From: Anaerolineaceae bacterium UBA700
Lineage (GTDB): Bacteria > Chloroflexota > Anaerolineae > Anaerolineales > Anaerolineaceae
Reading direction: 5' to 3'
NCBI GenBank assembly: GCA_002298885.1
Contig: DBMK01000248.1
Location: forward strand, 1-15,259
Length of the DNA: 15,259 nucleotides
Shown here: positions 14,867 through 15,259 of the stretch, in pieces
Layout: every line of letters starts with the position of its first letter
How positions within the stretch are numbered: position 1 is the stretch's first letter
Notes under the pieces: model-generated
Told to the model about the DNA's origin: nothing
What the model saw: the letters and a program-made list of their open reading frames with translations, nothing else
The model's database searches: none
Made by a program: the position numbers and the translations under genes

Positions 14867-15167
14867 AACGATTCAATTAGAGGATAGGTAAGTTTGAAAT
14901 GCTGTAGAACATTAGTATTTCTAATGTGATTGCAATGAATAATGGGGCTACTGAAGCCTACATTGGAGCCTACCCTGTTGTAATATATTATCATCAACGA
15001 ATTTAATTTGATTTATTAATTGGTATGAGTAAAATTTAGGTAGAAGATTTATTTATAAGTAGGCGCTGGGGATAAGCTGTTTACATGCATTGAAACCATT
15101 TCCGGACAATTGAATATTGCGGTCTGAAAACGTGCACGACATTCATCACACCTGAGGGGATAACACC
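14867..15167. other. AT-rich gap without a gene
   Basis: No frame of useful length is seen. The only clear structure is a 7-bp AT-rich hairpin, ACATTAG (14909-14915) with CTAATGT (14921-14927), 43 bases after the HNH stop and lacking a T-run. The region holds the ribosome site of the partial gene that follows. Possible promoter boxes near 15080-15120 are too weak to call. Confidence 0.5.
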
Positions 15168-15259
15168 ATGAAGCTACTTGCCTTGAACTTGTTAGTATCG
15201 ATCTGCATGTTCCTTAACGCGTTTGGGTTCAACAGTTACCAGAATCCGTTAACGATATC
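15168..15259 (+). CDS. Start of an exported protein (partial, runs off the window)
   Basis: ATG at 15168 follows GAGGGGA (15154-15160) by 7 bases and stays open to the end of the window for 30 codons. The peptide begins MKLLALNLLVSICMF and is hydrophobic to about residue 20, then becomes polar (NSYQNP). This is a typical signal peptide or membrane anchor. Nothing can be said about the mature protein. Confidence 0.55.
   Translation, partial: MKLLALNLLVSICMFLNAFGFNSYQNPLTI

Overview
The window looks like a chromosomal piece of a free-living, GC-rich bacterium, most plausibly a member of the Chloroflexota (Anaerolineae-like). The reasons are indirect: a two-subunit class I fumarate hydratase, lipoproteins with long Thr/Pro-rich linkers, a secreted beta-propeller protein ending in a 'YLPAIVR' tail of the kind often seen on exported Chloroflexota proteins, and several multi-hairpin intergenic repeats. 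There is no 16S rRNA gene or other decisive marker, so this is an inference.

Layout. 1-1526 (minus strand): fumarate hydratase alpha and beta subunits, a tight two-gene operon of the citric acid cycle. 1527-1887: a divergent regulatory gap with a leftward candidate promoter for the fumarate hydratase genes, a strong rightward promoter for the next operon and a long hairpin in the fumarate hydratase leader. 1888-4996 (plus): cyclopropane-fatty-acid synthase, a geranylgeranyl-reductase-like FAD oxidoreductase and an aldo/keto reductase, which read as a possible lipid-tailoring operon. 5012-5144: a compound inverted repeat. 5157-7223: a cytoplasmic prolyl oligopeptidase. 7224-7902: a gene-free gap with a cluster of hairpins.

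7903-13300 (plus): an envelope region. It holds a beta-lactamase-fold serine hydrolase lipoprotein, a TolB-like (PD40) propeller lipoprotein, a secreted propeller protein, and the remains of a second serine hydrolase lipoprotein. That remnant keeps a lipoprotein leader and a C-terminal domain closely related to the end of the intact hydrolase, but it has lost the catalytic domain and carries an in-frame TAG. 13449-14003 (minus): an integral-membrane methyltransferase of the isoprenylcysteine/phospholipid type. 14275-14347: tRNA-Lys(CTT) with a near-perfect promoter and a terminator hairpin. 14441-14866: a small HNH nuclease-like protein. 15168-end: the first 30 codons of an exported protein.

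The first 9.5 kb is clearly GC-rich. From about 13.4 kb the sequence becomes visibly AT-richer, which marks the right end as likely accessory DNA. I found no CRISPR array, integrase, transposase or recognisable defence island. The most distinctive things are the methylase/reductase/AKR gene set, the decayed hydrolase paralogue, and four unrelated palindromic elements, each placed precisely in a gene gap.
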